A stretch of 64,000 nucleotides of DNA, from contig WGML01000007.1 in NCBI GenBank assembly GCA_016125045.1, positions 124,001 to 188,000 of the forward strand. Direction: 5' to 3'. The position numbers were made by a program, and so were the translations under genes. The notes under the pieces were generated by a model. That model saw nothing but the letters and a program-made list of their open reading frames with translations. It was not told the origin of the DNA and ran no database searches. The DNA is from a bacterium (GTDB lineage: Bacteria; Pseudomonadota; Alphaproteobacteria; Caulobacterales; Hyphomonadaceae). This document shows positions 63,718 to 64,000 of the stretch, in pieces. Position 1 is the first letter of the stretch, and every line of letters begins with the position of its first letter.

Positions 63718-64000
63718 TCACCAGGCCTCGACCATCGGACGGCGGTTGGGACAATCCCTCCATTGTGCCGGGCAAAGCCGTCCGCCGCAATGCGAACGGA
63801 TCGGTTCCCCGTCCGCGAGGGTCTGCTCGACGAGTTCGGCGAGGCCGTCAACGAAGCTCCCGGTCACACCCAGCGCCGGCGCGCGCAGATACACATGCAC
63901 GCCCGCGTCTTCCGCCACTTCGCGATATTCATCGTCGAGTTCCACCAGCGTTTCGATGTGTTCGGAAACGAACGCGATGGGGCTCAGCAGGATCGACCGG
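63718..64000 (-). CDS. hemH: Ferrochelatase, C-terminal fragment (cut by window edge)
   Basis: The frame is open to the right edge and gives about 93 C-terminal residues: ILLSPIAFVSEHIETLVELD, then EYREVAEDAGVHVYLRAPALG and a tail with cysteines (HCGGRLCPAQWRDCP). The first segment is the conserved ferrochelatase region with the catalytic-face Glu (SEHIETL). The cysteine-rich tail resembles the [2Fe-2S] site of many alphaproteobacterial ferrochelatases. It inserts ferrous iron into protoporphyrin IX. The rest lies outside the window. Confidence 0.93.
   Translation of the reverse strand, partial: RSILLSPIAFVSEHIETLVELDDEYREVAEDAGVHVYLRAPALGVTGSFVDGLAELVEQTLADGEPIRSHCGGRLCPAQWRDCPNRRPMVEAW

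Overview
This is a GC-rich, densely packed chromosomal window from an alphaproteobacterium, probably from the Caulobacterales / Hyphomonadaceae / Parvularculales part of the class. The evidence is the gene order hemH-hemJ-rho-(2OG oxygenase)-mnmE-mnmG-rsmG-parA-parB-holA-lptE-leuS, two perfect parS sites, an NtrZ-like periplasmic protein, a CenR-type response regulator beside xth, a DUF3576 lipoprotein, and the many lipoproteins and exported proteins. No integrase, transposase, insertion sequence, phage gene or CRISPR array was found. The class is well supported; the order is inference.

Layout. 1-10.4 kb: a TetR-family gene cut by the left edge, beta-carbonic anhydrase, argG (reverse), then a run of exported proteins (fasciclin lipoprotein, small secreted protein, two tandem von Willebrand A proteins), a large redoxin / cytochrome c / copper-monooxygenase-like / EF-hand lipoprotein, and typA. 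10.4-19 kb: a FAD monooxygenase, a family 39 glycosyltransferase, and a reverse acyl-CoA operon (acyl-CoA dehydrogenase, APH-type kinase with a DUF6285-like tail, endonuclease/phosphatase-fold lipoprotein, feruloyl-CoA synthase-like ligase). 19-26.9 kb: a second copy of the redoxin/heme/copper/EF-hand lipoprotein, a DUF533/TerB protein, a two-gene molybdenum hydroxylase, tRNA-Gly(GCC), a secreted hypothetical and a DUF6065 protein. 27-38.7 kb: prolyl-tRNA deacylase, serine hydrolase, thioredoxin-TPR protein, a beta-barrel protein, a chemotaxis receptor, MAPEG protein, a LON-domain/Trm112/DUF971 operon, UbiH-family hydroxylase and amt. 38.9-51 kb: ftsK, a TIR-LRR protein, a LolA-like protein, xth, a response regulator, YggS, a ThiE-like protein, the NtrZ-like protein, a porin-like protein and a DUF3576 lipoprotein. 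51-64 kb: leuS-lptE-holA facing the parB-parA-rsmG-mnmG-mnmE block, then a 2OG oxygenase, rho, hemJ and hemH, which is cut by the right edge.

How the genes relate. The right end is an origin-proximal housekeeping block. parA, parB and two copies of parS (one inside rsmG, one between mnmG and mnmE) make a complete segregation locus, and in Caulobacter the next gene beyond hemH, hemE, borders the origin. The four-gene operon at 13.3-18.9 kb looks like activation and oxidation of an acyl or phenylpropanoid-type substrate.

The parts most worth a second look are: the two four-domain copper/heme/redoxin lipoproteins, one of which has lost its redoxin cysteine; the TIR-LRR protein with six exact 66-bp repeats; and the tandem von Willebrand A pair, one predicted cytoplasmic and one exported. 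All functional statements are from reading the sequence; no database search was possible.
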